DNA from: a candidate division FCPU426 bacterium
Lineage (GTDB): Bacteria > Oederibacteriota > JAAXVQ01 > JAUVAV01
Direction: 5' to 3'
DNA length: 64,000 nt
Assembly: GCA_030591525.1 (NCBI GenBank)
Contig: JAUVAV010000013.1
Span: 1 to 64,000, forward strand
Positions 28,937 to 38,060 of this stretch are shown here, piece after piece. The notes beneath the pieces are model-generated. The model saw only the letters and a list, made by a program, of their open reading frames with translations. It made no database searches and was not told the origin of the DNA. The position numbers were made by a program, and so were the translations under genes. Positions within the stretch are counted from its first letter, which is position 1. Each line of letters opens with the position of its first letter.

Positions 28937-29140
28937 CCTTTAGAGAGGTTGTGTCATAATAGTTTTTCAGAAGCATTTGTGTTACTTTGTCATTCCGAAC
29001 GTAGTGAGGAATCTCCACGAAATCGCTTAATTTAAAAGGGCGTTTGGAGATTTCTCGGCTACGCCTCGAAATGACAAACTTAGTGAAATTGCTCAAAAAC
29101 ACAATTGCGACTCAGCCTCGGAAAGTGGGAAGTGGAGTGG
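28937..29140. repeat. Intergenic nested repeat, family B-like copy 2 (right arm degenerate)
   Basis: CTTTAGAGAGGTTGTGTCATAATAGTTTTT arm plus inner GTCATTCCGAACGTAGTGAGGAATCTCC / GGAGATTTCTCGGCTACGCCTCGAAATGAC. Confidence 0.45.
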
Positions 29141-29166
29141 ATTTTACCATTTAAGGAGTCCCTGGC

Positions 29167-29577
29167 ATGCTGGATTCTAAAAAGCCGATTGTGACTATTA
29201 ATCTTACACCCCTGGTGGATGTCAGCCTGGTCCTGGTAGTGATTTTCATGGCCACGGCGCCGATGTTCATGCAGAGCGGAATCATCGTGACGTCCGGCGA
29301 AAAGAAAGCTACGACCGAGGTTAAGGCGCCGTCTTCCCGGGAAAAAAGCATCCTCATAAAACTAAAGGGAAATCAGATTTGGCTTAACCAGCATCTGGTT
29401 ACAGAGAGCAATCTCCCCAATTTGCTAAAACGCATGCTGGCAGAATCTGAAACCCGGCGCGTGATAATTAATCCCAACCGGGAAGTGCGGCATGGCAGAG
29501 TGATCAAAATTATGGACACGGCCAAGCAATCCGGAGCCGCCAACCTTGTGATTCTGGGTAAGTCGAAAGAGAAATAA
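29167..29577 (+). CDS. exbD: ExbD/TolR family protein 1
   Basis: 'INLTPLVDVSLVLVVIFMATAPMFMQ' TM with conserved Asp. Confidence 0.9.
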   Translation: MLDSKKPIVTINLTPLVDVSLVLVVIFMATAPMFMQSGIIVTSGEKKATTEVKAPSSREKSILIKLKGNQIWLNQHLVTESNLPNLLKRMLAESETRRVIINPNREVRHGRVIKIMDTAKQSGAANLVILGKSKEK

Positions 29578-29594
29578 CGCCGGAGGATATTTCC

Positions 29595-30014
29595 TTGCTT
29601 AAGAGCATGATGCGCAGTGAAAGCGCCAAAGAAATGCTGACCGAAATTAATGTAACCCCCCTGGTGGATGTTTGTCTGGTTTTGGTAATTATTTTTATGA
29701 TAACCACTACCGCCTTTCTGCAACCGCCCTTTGAAATTATCCTGCCCAAGGCCCATACCGCGGAACAAACCAAGGAAGAAAATATTTTCGTGGCGGTCGC
29801 GCCGGACGGGAGTTTGGCCATTAATGAGAGCCGGATCGAGAGCCAGGAATTCGGCCGGTTGATTAAAGCCCGGCTAAAAAAAAGCCGGAACAAGCTGGTG
29901 ATAATACGCGCGGATGAAAATTCTTTGAGCGGTTCGGTCATCGATATCTTAAAGATTATTAAGGCCGCCGGAGCGCGTCGGATAACTTTCGGTACTGAAC
30001 AACAAATGGAGTAG
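29595..30014 (+). CDS. exbD: ExbD/TolR family protein 2
   Basis: 'INVTPLVDVCLVLVIIFMITTTAFLQPPFEIILPKA'. Confidence 0.9.
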   Translation: MLKSMMRSESAKEMLTEINVTPLVDVCLVLVIIFMITTTAFLQPPFEIILPKAHTAEQTKEENIFVAVAPDGSLAINESRIESQEFGRLIKARLKKSRNKLVIIRADENSLSGSVIDILKIIKAAGARRITFGTEQQME

Positions 30015-30019
30015 CCGGT

Positions 30020-30940
30020 ATGTATTTAGATCGTTTGCCTCAAAGAGTGCAGATTACCGTGCTCGCTTCGTTCCTAGTGCATCTGGTCATCCTGGGAATG
30101 TTCGGCTCGAAGAAATTCAGTGAACCGGGGAAGCGTTTGCAGCTTACCGAGGTTGAATTTCAGGAGGAGCGAGTCCCGTCCACTGAACTGGAAAAGCTTA
30201 TGAGCCGGATTGCCGCGCCTCCCAAACCTCCTTCCCGGCCGGTGGTGGAGGATAGCCGGATTGCGGCCCTGGCCGAGTTGGAAACAGCCTCTTTTAGGCA
30301 AGTCGTAGGTATACGTCAAAAACCGGGTCAAGATATGATAACTAAGAATGATCTCACCCGCCTGGCCGCCCTGCCCAAGCTGGAACTGGCCGGCCGGGCG
30401 CCCCGGCCTGACATTCTGCCGGTTGCACGGAAAATCGGCCTGGTGCGTAAGCAATCCTCGTCCCAGCGATTTCTGCAAGCTAAAGTGGTGCCTTTGGCTG
30501 AATTGCCTCTGCCTGATTTTGGGCCGGAAATCAGCCGGAAGAAGTTCCAGCAGCCCGAAATGATTATAAATAAAGTCAAGGCCGCGCGGCGCCGGCAGGG
30601 ATCGGCTGCGAAAAAGCGAAAAGCTCTTAATTTAAAACGGGATACTTATATCTCCGGAGAAGTGAAGAACCGGCAGATACTGCACCGGGAGTACCCTCAG
30701 GTACCGCGCTGGCTGGAGGAGAAAGGCGCAGAGGCCGAGGTGGTCATTAATTTTGTGGTAAATCCGGACGGCGAGGTCGGGGACCGGGTTTTAGTGGCCA
30801 AAACCTCGGGGTATGCGGAATTGGACCGGTTGGCAATTGCGGCTCTGAAAAAATTTATTTTCGCGCCCTTACCCTTGACCACCAAACAGGTGGAGCAGAA
30901 GGGGACCATATATATGCGGTTTTCTTTGGTATCGAGATGA
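30020..30940 (+). CDS. TonB C-terminal domain energy transducer-like protein
   Basis: N-terminal TM anchor; 'YPQVPRWLEEKGAEAEVVINFVVNPDGEVGDRVLVAKTSGYAELDRLAIAALKKFIFAPL'. Confidence 0.85.
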   Translation: MYLDRLPQRVQITVLASFLVHLVILGMFGSKKFSEPGKRLQLTEVEFQEERVPSTELEKLMSRIAAPPKPPSRPVVEDSRIAALAELETASFRQVVGIRQKPGQDMITKNDLTRLAALPKLELAGRAPRPDILPVARKIGLVRKQSSSQRFLQAKVVPLAELPLPDFGPEISRKKFQQPEMIINKVKAARRRQGSAAKKRKALNLKRDTYISGEVKNRQILHREYPQVPRWLEEKGAEAEVVINFVVNPDGEVGDRVLVAKTSGYAELDRLAIAALKKFIFAPLPLTTKQVEQKGTIYMRFSLVSR

Positions 30941-30950
30941 AGACCTTAGG

Positions 30951-31077
30951 TAGGGGCGGGCCTCTGTGCCCGCCCGATAATAATCACGTGTAATCTTGGA
31001 TCCGCGGGCCGGCATGGAAGCCGGCCCCTACGGATTAATGAAGACCCGAGGCAGGGGCGGACTTCCTTATCCGCCCA
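30951..31077. repeat. Cluster of three GTAGGGGCGG-type palindromes (family D), the middle one inverted
   Basis: TAGGGGCGGGCCTCTGTGCCCGCCC; CCGCGGGCCGGCATGGAAGCCGGCCCCTACGG; GCAGGGGCGGACTTCCTTATCCGCCC. Confidence 0.65.
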
Positions 31078-31135
31078 TTAAATCCATGGTCTCTGGTTGA
31101 CAGCTTCCGATCGTCTGCTTTACAATAAATCCACT

Positions 31136-32176
31136 ATGAGTCACTTCAAAATCATACTCAGCCTAATAGTAATCTCCTTCAGCCTTGCCTCTCAGATTTG
31201 GGCTGATCGGAATGAACACATGCAGGCCCGGGTGAATCGTGATCAAGTCAATTTGGGCGATACGCTGATTTACACTGTCGAGGTGGTAACCGCGGGAGCC
31301 CGGCAAAGTACCCCGGTTATTATTCTTCCGAAGTTTAAAGAAAAATTCCAGCAGCAGGATATTTTCAGCCGTTCCACGGCGAATATTTTGAACGGTAAAA
31401 CCTATATCAGCATTATCAAGGAAGCTTACCTGACCGCCCATCGAACGGGCCGGATAACCATTCCTCCCAGCCGGATAGACTTTATGGATAGCGCTACTGG
31501 GGAGCGCAGCGTGCGCTATACCCAGCCGGTTAATATTGTGGTTAACCAGGCCGGCGGCGCGCCCGCGGTTCCAACTCCTACGCCGGAAATAGACGTACTT
31601 CGCCCGATCAAAACATCAGCAGGGATTTCAGCCGGTCAGTGGCTTCCTATGGCGATCGGCGGCCTCATGATTTTCTTGGTTCTGGGCCTGGGGGCCTATT
31701 TTCGCGGAAGGTCCGTGGTTTCTGCGCCTGAACCGGACTTGCCCGGGGATACCAGGACAGCGGAACAGAAGGCCCTGGAAGCTCTGGAGCAGACCAAGGA
31801 CCTGCAAGCCGCGGGAAAAATCAAGGCCTTTTACACCGCCCTCTCGGATATTCTTCGGCTCTTCCTGGCAGAAAGGTATGCTTTCAAAGCGGAAGAATCA
31901 ACTACGCGGGAGCTGCTGGAGAAAATGAAAGACCTGGGTTTCCAGCCGGATTTTTTAGATCATTACCGGAAGTCCTGTCAGGAATGCGACCGCGTCAAGT
32001 TTGCCAATTTTCTTCCCGAACTCCCGAAACTCGAACAGGCATATGTCCAAACCCGGCAATTGATCCAGTATCCTAAAAAAACCGTGAGTCAGGCACAAGG
32101 GCCGGGTTCCGGTGAGGCCGCCGGCCGGGACATAGATAACCAGCATAAGGTTTCCAGCACTTCCCGAACTTCATGA
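31136..32176 (+). CDS. batD: BatD-like protein 1 (start revised from 31097)
   Basis: Signal peptide; 'ARVNRDQVNLGDTLIYTVEVVTAG'; TM plus C-terminal 'FYTALSDILRLFLAERYAFKAEESTTRELLEKM'. Confidence 0.7.
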   Translation: MSHFKIILSLIVISFSLASQIWADRNEHMQARVNRDQVNLGDTLIYTVEVVTAGARQSTPVIILPKFKEKFQQQDIFSRSTANILNGKTYISIIKEAYLTAHRTGRITIPPSRIDFMDSATGERSVRYTQPVNIVVNQAGGAPAVPTPTPEIDVLRPIKTSAGISAGQWLPMAIGGLMIFLVLGLGAYFRGRSVVSAPEPDLPGDTRTAEQKALEALEQTKDLQAAGKIKAFYTALSDILRLFLAERYAFKAEESTTRELLEKMKDLGFQPDFLDHYRKSCQECDRVKFANFLPELPKLEQAYVQTRQLIQYPKKTVSQAQGPGSGEAAGRDIDNQHKVSSTSRTS

Positions 32177-33225
32177 ACCCCATTTTTCCGCCCCAATACT
32201 GGCATTTAGCCAATCCCGATTATTTATGGTTATTACTTCTGATTCCGGTTTTCTTTTTACTCCGGAGTTGGATCCGGCGTAAACCGCCGGGAATTTTTTT
32301 TCCGGCCATCAGCACGGCGGAGAGGTTGATTCGCGATCCCCGGCAGTCGCTGCATCACGTAATTCCTCTTTGCCGGGTTTTGGCTCTGGTCTTACTGGCG
32401 TTCGCAATGGCCCGGCCTCAAGGCGAAGTGCGCCGGGTTGATCGTGTGGTGCGGGCGCTGGATATCATGCTGGTTTTGGATCTCTCAGAGAGTATGCGCG
32501 CTAATGATATTAAACCCAACCGTTTGGCTGCCGCCCGGGCCGTGCTTCAAAAATTCATAATGGAACGCAAGCTGGACCGTGTCGGAATAGTGGTTTTTTC
32601 CGGCGCCGGCTTTACCCTTATGCCCCTGACCACTGACTACCCAAGCGTTATTGCCGGCCTCCAGGATATCACAACCAATACCGTCCGGATTGAAGGAACT
32701 GCCATTGGCGAAGCGCTTTTAACCGCCGCTAACCGGCTCCTGGAAGCCGGGATGGAAAACTTTTCTGAAAACTCATCCCCGGGCCGGGTGGTTATCCTGG
32801 CTACGGACGGTGTTAATAATCGTGGGATTGATCCAGAGGCAGCGGCCCGAATATTGGCTGAAAAAGGCCTTAAACTTTACACTATTAGTTTAGGCGGCGA
32901 AGAGCGCGTACCTCGATTCAGGCGGGATTTTTCAGGACAATTGGTTCCCTTGCGGGATGTTTACGGGCGCCGGCTGTACTGGGAGAAGCCGGACGAGGAT
33001 ACCCTGCGCCGCCTGGCCGAAATCGGAGGCGGGCAGTATTTTCAGGCGGGAAATCGCGGGAAGCTGGAAGAAGTGCTTGACCAGATCAATAAATTAGAAA
33101 AACAGAAGGTAACGCTTAAACGCAGTGTCGAGCACCAGGAATGGTTTTTTTGGCCGCTGGCCCTGGCCTTATTTTTTCTGGGACTGGAGAGAATTTTAGC
33201 CAGGACCCGGTTCCGGAGGTTTTAG
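32173..33225 (+). CDS. batA: BatA-like VWA membrane protein 1
   Basis: MIDAS 'DIMLVLDLSESMRANDIKPNRLAAARAVLQKF'; 'LTTDYPSVIAGL...TAIGEALLTAANRL'. Confidence 0.88.
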   Translation: MNPIFPPQYWHLANPDYLWLLLLIPVFFLLRSWIRRKPPGIFFPAISTAERLIRDPRQSLHHVIPLCRVLALVLLAFAMARPQGEVRRVDRVVRALDIMLVLDLSESMRANDIKPNRLAAARAVLQKFIMERKLDRVGIVVFSGAGFTLMPLTTDYPSVIAGLQDITTNTVRIEGTAIGEALLTAANRLLEAGMENFSENSSPGRVVILATDGVNNRGIDPEAAARILAEKGLKLYTISLGGEERVPRFRRDFSGQLVPLRDVYGRRLYWEKPDEDTLRRLAEIGGGQYFQAGNRGKLEEVLDQINKLEKQKVTLKRSVEHQEWFFWPLALALFFLGLERILARTRFRRF

Positions 33226-33233
33226 AGTCCATC

Positions 33234-34241
33234 ATGCATTTTGTTCATCCTGACATGCTTCTATGGTTGCTCTTGCTTCCTTTGTTCTGGATGCTTGATT
33301 ACCGGATGACGGTCTGGCGGCGGCGGGCCGCTGCAAAGTTCAGTGCGCATCCTTTTAGTTCACATCTCATTCCCTCCGTGTCTCTTAGGCGGCAATGGTT
33401 AAAAAACGCCTTATGGTCACTTGCTCTGGCAGGGATAATTATGGGATTGGCGCGGCCGCAAGGAGCGCCTAAGCTGGTATATCGCACCGGCCAAAGCCTT
33501 TATCTCTACCTGGTTTTGGACTGTTCCTTAAGCATGCGGGCCCGGGATGTAAAACCGGACCGCTTCACCGCGGCCAAACAGACCCTGAGCGCTTTGGTGG
33601 AACGCCTGGCCGGGGATCATATCGGCTTAATCGGATTTGCCGGAACCGCGAGAGTCTTTTGCCCGGCTACCATGGATCATCATGCTTTGTTGCTGGCTTT
33701 GAAACAGGCCGGCCCCGAAGTTCTGGGAAGTCCGGGATCGAATCCGGCCGTGGGCTTGGCATTGGCCCTGGAAAAGCTGGAACACCTTCCTGGAAAATGC
33801 AAAGCCGTGGTTATTTTATCGGACGGAGAAGAGAACCGTTCGGAAAATCTTGCGGCTATGGCTCAAAAAGCTTCTCAGCAGGGAATCAAGGTTTACACCG
33901 CAGGGTATGGAAGCGAAGATGGCGCCCCCATTCCCATAGGGCAGGATTTTTGGAAAAAAACCCGTTACCGGATTTACCGGGGAAAAACCGTAAAAACCCG
34001 GCTGGTCTCAATCGGGCTGCTTAAGGCGGCCAAATTAGGACAAGGGCGTTACTGGCTTTTTGAAACGCAGCGGATCACGGCTTATAAAATAGCCCTGGAA
34101 TTAGAGAAACTAACGCGCCAGGCGGCCCGCCAGGCGGCTATATTGGAATACCGGGAGTTTTTCCCCTGGCTGGCTGTTTTGGCATTCGTCCTGTTATGGC
34201 TCGAGCCCCTGCTGCCTCTCAGGCGGGGAGCGAAAAAATGA
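33234..34241 (+). CDS. batB: BatB-like VWA membrane protein 1 (start revised from 33141)
   Basis: MIDAS 'LVLDCSLSMRARDVKPDRFTAAKQTLSALVERL'. Confidence 0.85.
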   Translation: MHFVHPDMLLWLLLLPLFWMLDYRMTVWRRRAAAKFSAHPFSSHLIPSVSLRRQWLKNALWSLALAGIIMGLARPQGAPKLVYRTGQSLYLYLVLDCSLSMRARDVKPDRFTAAKQTLSALVERLAGDHIGLIGFAGTARVFCPATMDHHALLLALKQAGPEVLGSPGSNPAVGLALALEKLEHLPGKCKAVVILSDGEENRSENLAAMAQKASQQGIKVYTAGYGSEDGAPIPIGQDFWKKTRYRIYRGKTVKTRLVSIGLLKAAKLGQGRYWLFETQRITAYKIALELEKLTRQAARQAAILEYREFFPWLAVLAFVLLWLEPLLPLRRGAKK

Positions 34242-34924
34242 TCCAATATGTGGCAGTGGTTTGGTTTCTGGGCGCGCTGATACGACTGGCAGGAATCCCG
34301 GCGGCTAATTATTATAACCTGGGTAATCAGTTGTATCAACAGGATCAATACTGCCGGGCGGAGGAGGTATATCAGAAGGCCTTTAAAAAGTTAGCCGAAA
34401 GATCGCATGCCTATTACAATGCCGGCAACGCGGCTTTTCAGCAGAATGATTTTCAGCAGGCGATTACTTATTACGAGTCGGCCCTGGATTTGGCTCCGCA
34501 GGATGAGGATGCCTGGCATAATCTGGGACTGGCGCGCCGGCGTGCTGAATCCCGGAGAGCGAAGAACGGCCGGGCTCCCGGTGTTCTTCCTGAAAAAAAT
34601 CAAGCGGCATCCCGGACTCGAAAACCCGGAAAAAAACGGGGGCAGTCGCTTTCCCTGGCCGGGAGCCGCCCGGAGTATAACCCGGATGCCGGGGACCGCA
34701 TTTTAAAAATATCGCGGCAAACCGAGCAACGCTTGAGGAGATTTTTTCAGCCATATCGAAGGACGGTCCGCCGGGCATCCCAACTGGAAGATATTTTTAC
34801 CATGTCGCCTGATAGGCTAATGAAGTATATGCGGAAACAGAACCGGGACAGTTATCCCTTTGGACCGGGAAAGTCCAGGCGTAAACGGGCGCCGTCCCCG
34901 GCGCGGGACGAGGTGGATTGGTAA
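34238..34924 (+). CDS. BatC-like TPR protein 1 (start revised from 34196)
   Basis: 'NYYNLGNQLYQQDQYCRAEEVYQKAFKKL...YNAGNAAFQQNDFQQAITYYESALDLAPQDEDAWHNLGLARR'. Confidence 0.8.
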   Translation: MIQYVAVVWFLGALIRLAGIPAANYYNLGNQLYQQDQYCRAEEVYQKAFKKLAERSHAYYNAGNAAFQQNDFQQAITYYESALDLAPQDEDAWHNLGLARRRAESRRAKNGRAPGVLPEKNQAASRTRKPGKKRGQSLSLAGSRPEYNPDAGDRILKISRQTEQRLRRFFQPYRRTVRRASQLEDIFTMSPDRLMKYMRKQNRDSYPFGPGKSRRKRAPSPARDEVDW

Positions 34925-34965
34925 GTACCCTATCAGTCATGCTACTACCATGACTGATAGGGTAC
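34925..34965. repeat. Perfect 17-bp inverted repeat with 7-nt loop immediately after BatC1 stop
   Basis: GTACCCTATCAGTCATG-CTACTAC-CATGACTGATAGGGTAC. Confidence 0.8.
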
Positions 34966-35162
34966 GAAGCATTTGAACCTTGAAAATGGATAATAATATT
35001 ACAAATGCGGTCAATTTTCGATTTTCTATTCTCAATGCCAAGTTAATCACAACGGGATTTTAGGAGGTTCAGTAATAGGTTGCGATTGGTATGTACGAAT
35101 GCCTTGACTTTTGGCATAAGGTCTGCTATTTGTTAATAAAATCAAGGGTTTTCGGAGGATGG

Positions 35163-36101
35163 ATGAAGCAGCGGATTGCCCGACAGACGATAGCTATGCT
35201 GGTTTTTTGGTTGGGAAGTGTGGCTGCCGGTTTGGCGCTCGATGAGGTAGCATACCGGGCCGTGATGGATAAACGGAAAATCAAGCTTGATGGAAAAATT
35301 CAATACATGCTGGAGGTTGATTATCCGATTGATACTTCAGTGCCTAATATCACACCGCCCCCTTTCAGCCAATTTACTATTATCGATACTTACAAAGAAA
35401 CCAAAGAAATGGGTCAGGGCCAGGAGAAATTTCTGAGATTACAAATAAAGTGGCTGCTGGAGCCTAAGCAGGCCGGCCGTATTCCGGTTAGCTCCTCGAG
35501 GTTAGCATACCAGGATACCACCTCTAATTTACTGAAAACCGGCATGACCGGAGTGTTTTTTGTAGAAGTTGAAAAAGAAGGGGGGAAGCCTCCCCCTGTG
35601 GTTGAAAAAAAAATCATGTCATTTAAAGGCCGGGTATGGCTTATTGGGGTTATAGCTGCGCTAATTGCCGGCCTCGCTATCCTGATAAGCTTGTTTTTAT
35701 TGAGAATCAAAACGAAACCTTCCCCGGTCGCCCGCACGATAGAGCATGAAGTGCTGAGATCGCTAGAACAGACGGGTGAGCTTTTAGAGCAGGAAAAGGT
35801 CGGGGAATATTACGCATTACTTACCAGGATCTTGCTGGAGTATATTAAGGATAAATTCGGATTGGAGGCCTATGTACTTTCCACCGGCCTGCTATTGGAA
35901 AAACTTTCCCACTTTCGAATTCCTAAAGAGCATATAATCCGGCTGGAAGATTTTTTCCGGGTGGCGGATAAGGTCAAATTCGCCGGCCATATACCGGAAA
36001 GTGAAGAAACGTTGCGTTTGCATACCATGGTAAAAGATTTTATCAAAGCCGGCCGAGCCGTCAAGCCTAAAGAAATCGGAGGGAGAGAGAACCATGCCTG
36101 A
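35163..36101 (+). CDS. batD: BatD-like protein 2 (start revised from 35091)
   Basis: Signal peptide; 'VMDKRKIKLDGKIQYMLEVDYP'; C-terminal 'YALLTRILLEYIKDKFGLEAYVLSTGLLLEKL'. Confidence 0.7.
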   Translation: MKQRIARQTIAMLVFWLGSVAAGLALDEVAYRAVMDKRKIKLDGKIQYMLEVDYPIDTSVPNITPPPFSQFTIIDTYKETKEMGQGQEKFLRLQIKWLLEPKQAGRIPVSSSRLAYQDTTSNLLKTGMTGVFFVEVEKEGGKPPPVVEKKIMSFKGRVWLIGVIAALIAGLAILISLFLLRIKTKPSPVARTIEHEVLRSLEQTGELLEQEKVGEYYALLTRILLEYIKDKFGLEAYVLSTGLLLEKLSHFRIPKEHIIRLEDFFRVADKVKFAGHIPESEETLRLHTMVKDFIKAGRAVKPKEIGGRENHA

Positions 36102-37077
36102 AGTCCGCGAACTGGATAGAAAAGGAAAGGAACTGAGTAAAACTCTTAATCGTATAATGACGGAGTCCCGGAAAGTGCTGGTCGGACAGCCGGAAATGAT
36201 CCGGGGGCTTTTAATGGGTTTGCTTACCCAGGGACACATCCTTATAGAGGGGGTTCCGGGACTGGCTAAAACCCTGTCGGTCATGACGCTCTCATCCTGC
36301 ATGCAAGCCAAATTTTCCCGGATACAATTTACCCCTGATCTGCTGCCCTCTGATATTATTGGTACGAATATTTATAATGCCAAGACAGCCGAATTTTCCA
36401 TTAAAAAGGGGCCGATTTTTGCCAACATCATACTGGCGGATGAAATCAACCGGGCGGCCGCCAAGGTACAATCGGCTTTGCTGGAAGCCATGCAAGAGAA
36501 GCAGGTTACTATTGGCGGAAAAACCTTTAAATTAGATCAACCGTTTTTGGTGCTGGCTACTCAGAACCCGATTGAATCCGAGGGGACCTACACTCTGCCC
36601 GAGGCCCAGGTGGACCGCTTTATGTTCAAGATTCGTGTAAGTTATCCCACGGCCGAGGACGAGCTGGAAATCATTAATCGTTTTACGCAGGGGGAGAATC
36701 CTGTGGCCTCGGCGGTATGCAAACCCGAAGATATGGTTATGGCCCGCGAAGCCATTAATGATGTTTTTATTGATGAAAAAATCAAGCGTTACATCGTGGA
36801 CCTGGTTTTTGCAACCCGTTATCCCGAACGCTATGGGTTGAAAATCAAGAACCTGATCCAGTATGGAGCCAGCCCCCGGGCTTCGCTTTATTTGACGATT
36901 GGAAGTAAGGGCAACGCTTTTTTGGAAGGACGCGGTTACGTTACACCGGATGATGTTAAATCAGTAGCCTATGATGTTTTTCGCCACCGTATCCTGGTAA
37001 GCTACGAAGCCGAGGCCGAAGAGACCACTTCTGAGAATATCATTGATGAAATACTCAAGAACATAAAAGTGCCATAG
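36094..37077 (+). CDS. moxR: MoxR-family AAA ATPase
   Basis: 'GHILIEGVPGLAKT...PDLLPSDIIGTNIYN...ADEINRAAAKVQSALLEAMQEKQVTIGG...ATQNPIESEGTYTLPEAQVDRFMFKI'. Confidence 0.96.
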   Translation: MPEVRELDRKGKELSKTLNRIMTESRKVLVGQPEMIRGLLMGLLTQGHILIEGVPGLAKTLSVMTLSSCMQAKFSRIQFTPDLLPSDIIGTNIYNAKTAEFSIKKGPIFANIILADEINRAAAKVQSALLEAMQEKQVTIGGKTFKLDQPFLVLATQNPIESEGTYTLPEAQVDRFMFKIRVSYPTAEDELEIINRFTQGENPVASAVCKPEDMVMAREAINDVFIDEKIKRYIVDLVFATRYPERYGLKIKNLIQYGASPRASLYLTIGSKGNAFLEGRGYVTPDDVKSVAYDVFRHRILVSYEAEAEETTSENIIDEILKNIKVP

Positions 37078-37144
37078 TAGGGGGCGGGTTCCAAACCCGC
37101 CCAAAGGAATTGTAAATCGTAGGGGCGGACTTCCATGTCCGCCC
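37078..37144. repeat. Two family D palindromes between moxR and DUF58 gene
   Basis: GGGCGGGTTCCAAACCCGCCC and GTAGGGGCGGACTTCCATGTCCGCCC. Confidence 0.65.
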
Positions 37145-37172
37145 AATGACGGTTACCCAATGAGGATCTGCC

Positions 37173-38060
37173 ATGCAGCTGAATCTCAAAGAAGTATTAA
37201 AACAGGTTAAAAAAATCGAGATCATCAACCGTATCCTGGTGGAAAATGTGCTGCGGGGCGCCTATCGCTCGAGTTTTAAAGGTCAGGGTATGGAGTTTGC
37301 CGATGTCCGGGAGTATGTGGAAGGCGATGACGTTCGTACTATTGACTGGAATGTTACGGCCCGCACCAATGTTCCTCACGTTAAACAGTTTATAGAAGAA
37401 CGCGAGATGACCGTTTTATTGTTGATGGATGCATCGGCCTCAATGGATTTCGGGACGATTAACCGCGTAAAACGGCAGTTGGCAGTGGAATTTTGCGCAT
37501 CCCTCGCTTTTTCCGCGATTAAAAATAATGACCGCGTAGGGTTGGTGCTTTTTACCGACCGGATTGAGCACTTTCTTCCCCCCAAAAAGGGAAGGATGCA
37601 TACCATGCGGTTGATACGCGATATGATCTACTTTCAGTCCCGCTCCCGGAACACGGACCTGAACTGTGTATTGGAATTTTTAACCCATTTGGTTAAAAAA
37701 AAATGTACTGCTTTTCTAATCTCCGATTTTTTGTCCGGGATTAATTTTGAAGAGAATCTCCGCCGGGCCAACTTCCGGCATGATCTTAACGCTGTGGTAT
37801 TGACGGATCAGCGGGAGCGCGAAATGCCGAATGTCGGTATCCTGGAACTGCAGGAACCGGAAAGCGGAAAACGCGTGGTTATTGATACCGGGAGCCGGCG
37901 GGCCCGGGAGCAGTTTAATCATTTTTCCCGGGAGCATCGTAAAAAGCTCATGGCCTTGTTTAAACGCTGCCGGGTTGATTCCGTAGATCTGGATACCGCC
38001 AAATCGTATGTGGATGTCATAGTGGCATTTTTCCGAAAACGCCTGAGGCGGCGCCGGTGA
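37173..38060 (+). CDS. DUF58 domain protein with VWA-like MIDAS
   Basis: 'YRSSFKGQGMEFADVREYVEGDDVRTIDWNVTART...LLLMDASASMDFG'. Confidence 0.93.
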   Translation: MQLNLKEVLKQVKKIEIINRILVENVLRGAYRSSFKGQGMEFADVREYVEGDDVRTIDWNVTARTNVPHVKQFIEEREMTVLLLMDASASMDFGTINRVKRQLAVEFCASLAFSAIKNNDRVGLVLFTDRIEHFLPPKKGRMHTMRLIRDMIYFQSRSRNTDLNCVLEFLTHLVKKKCTAFLISDFLSGINFEENLRRANFRHDLNAVVLTDQREREMPNVGILELQEPESGKRVVIDTGSRRAREQFNHFSREHRKKLMALFKRCRVDSVDLDTAKSYVDVIVAFFRKRLRRRR

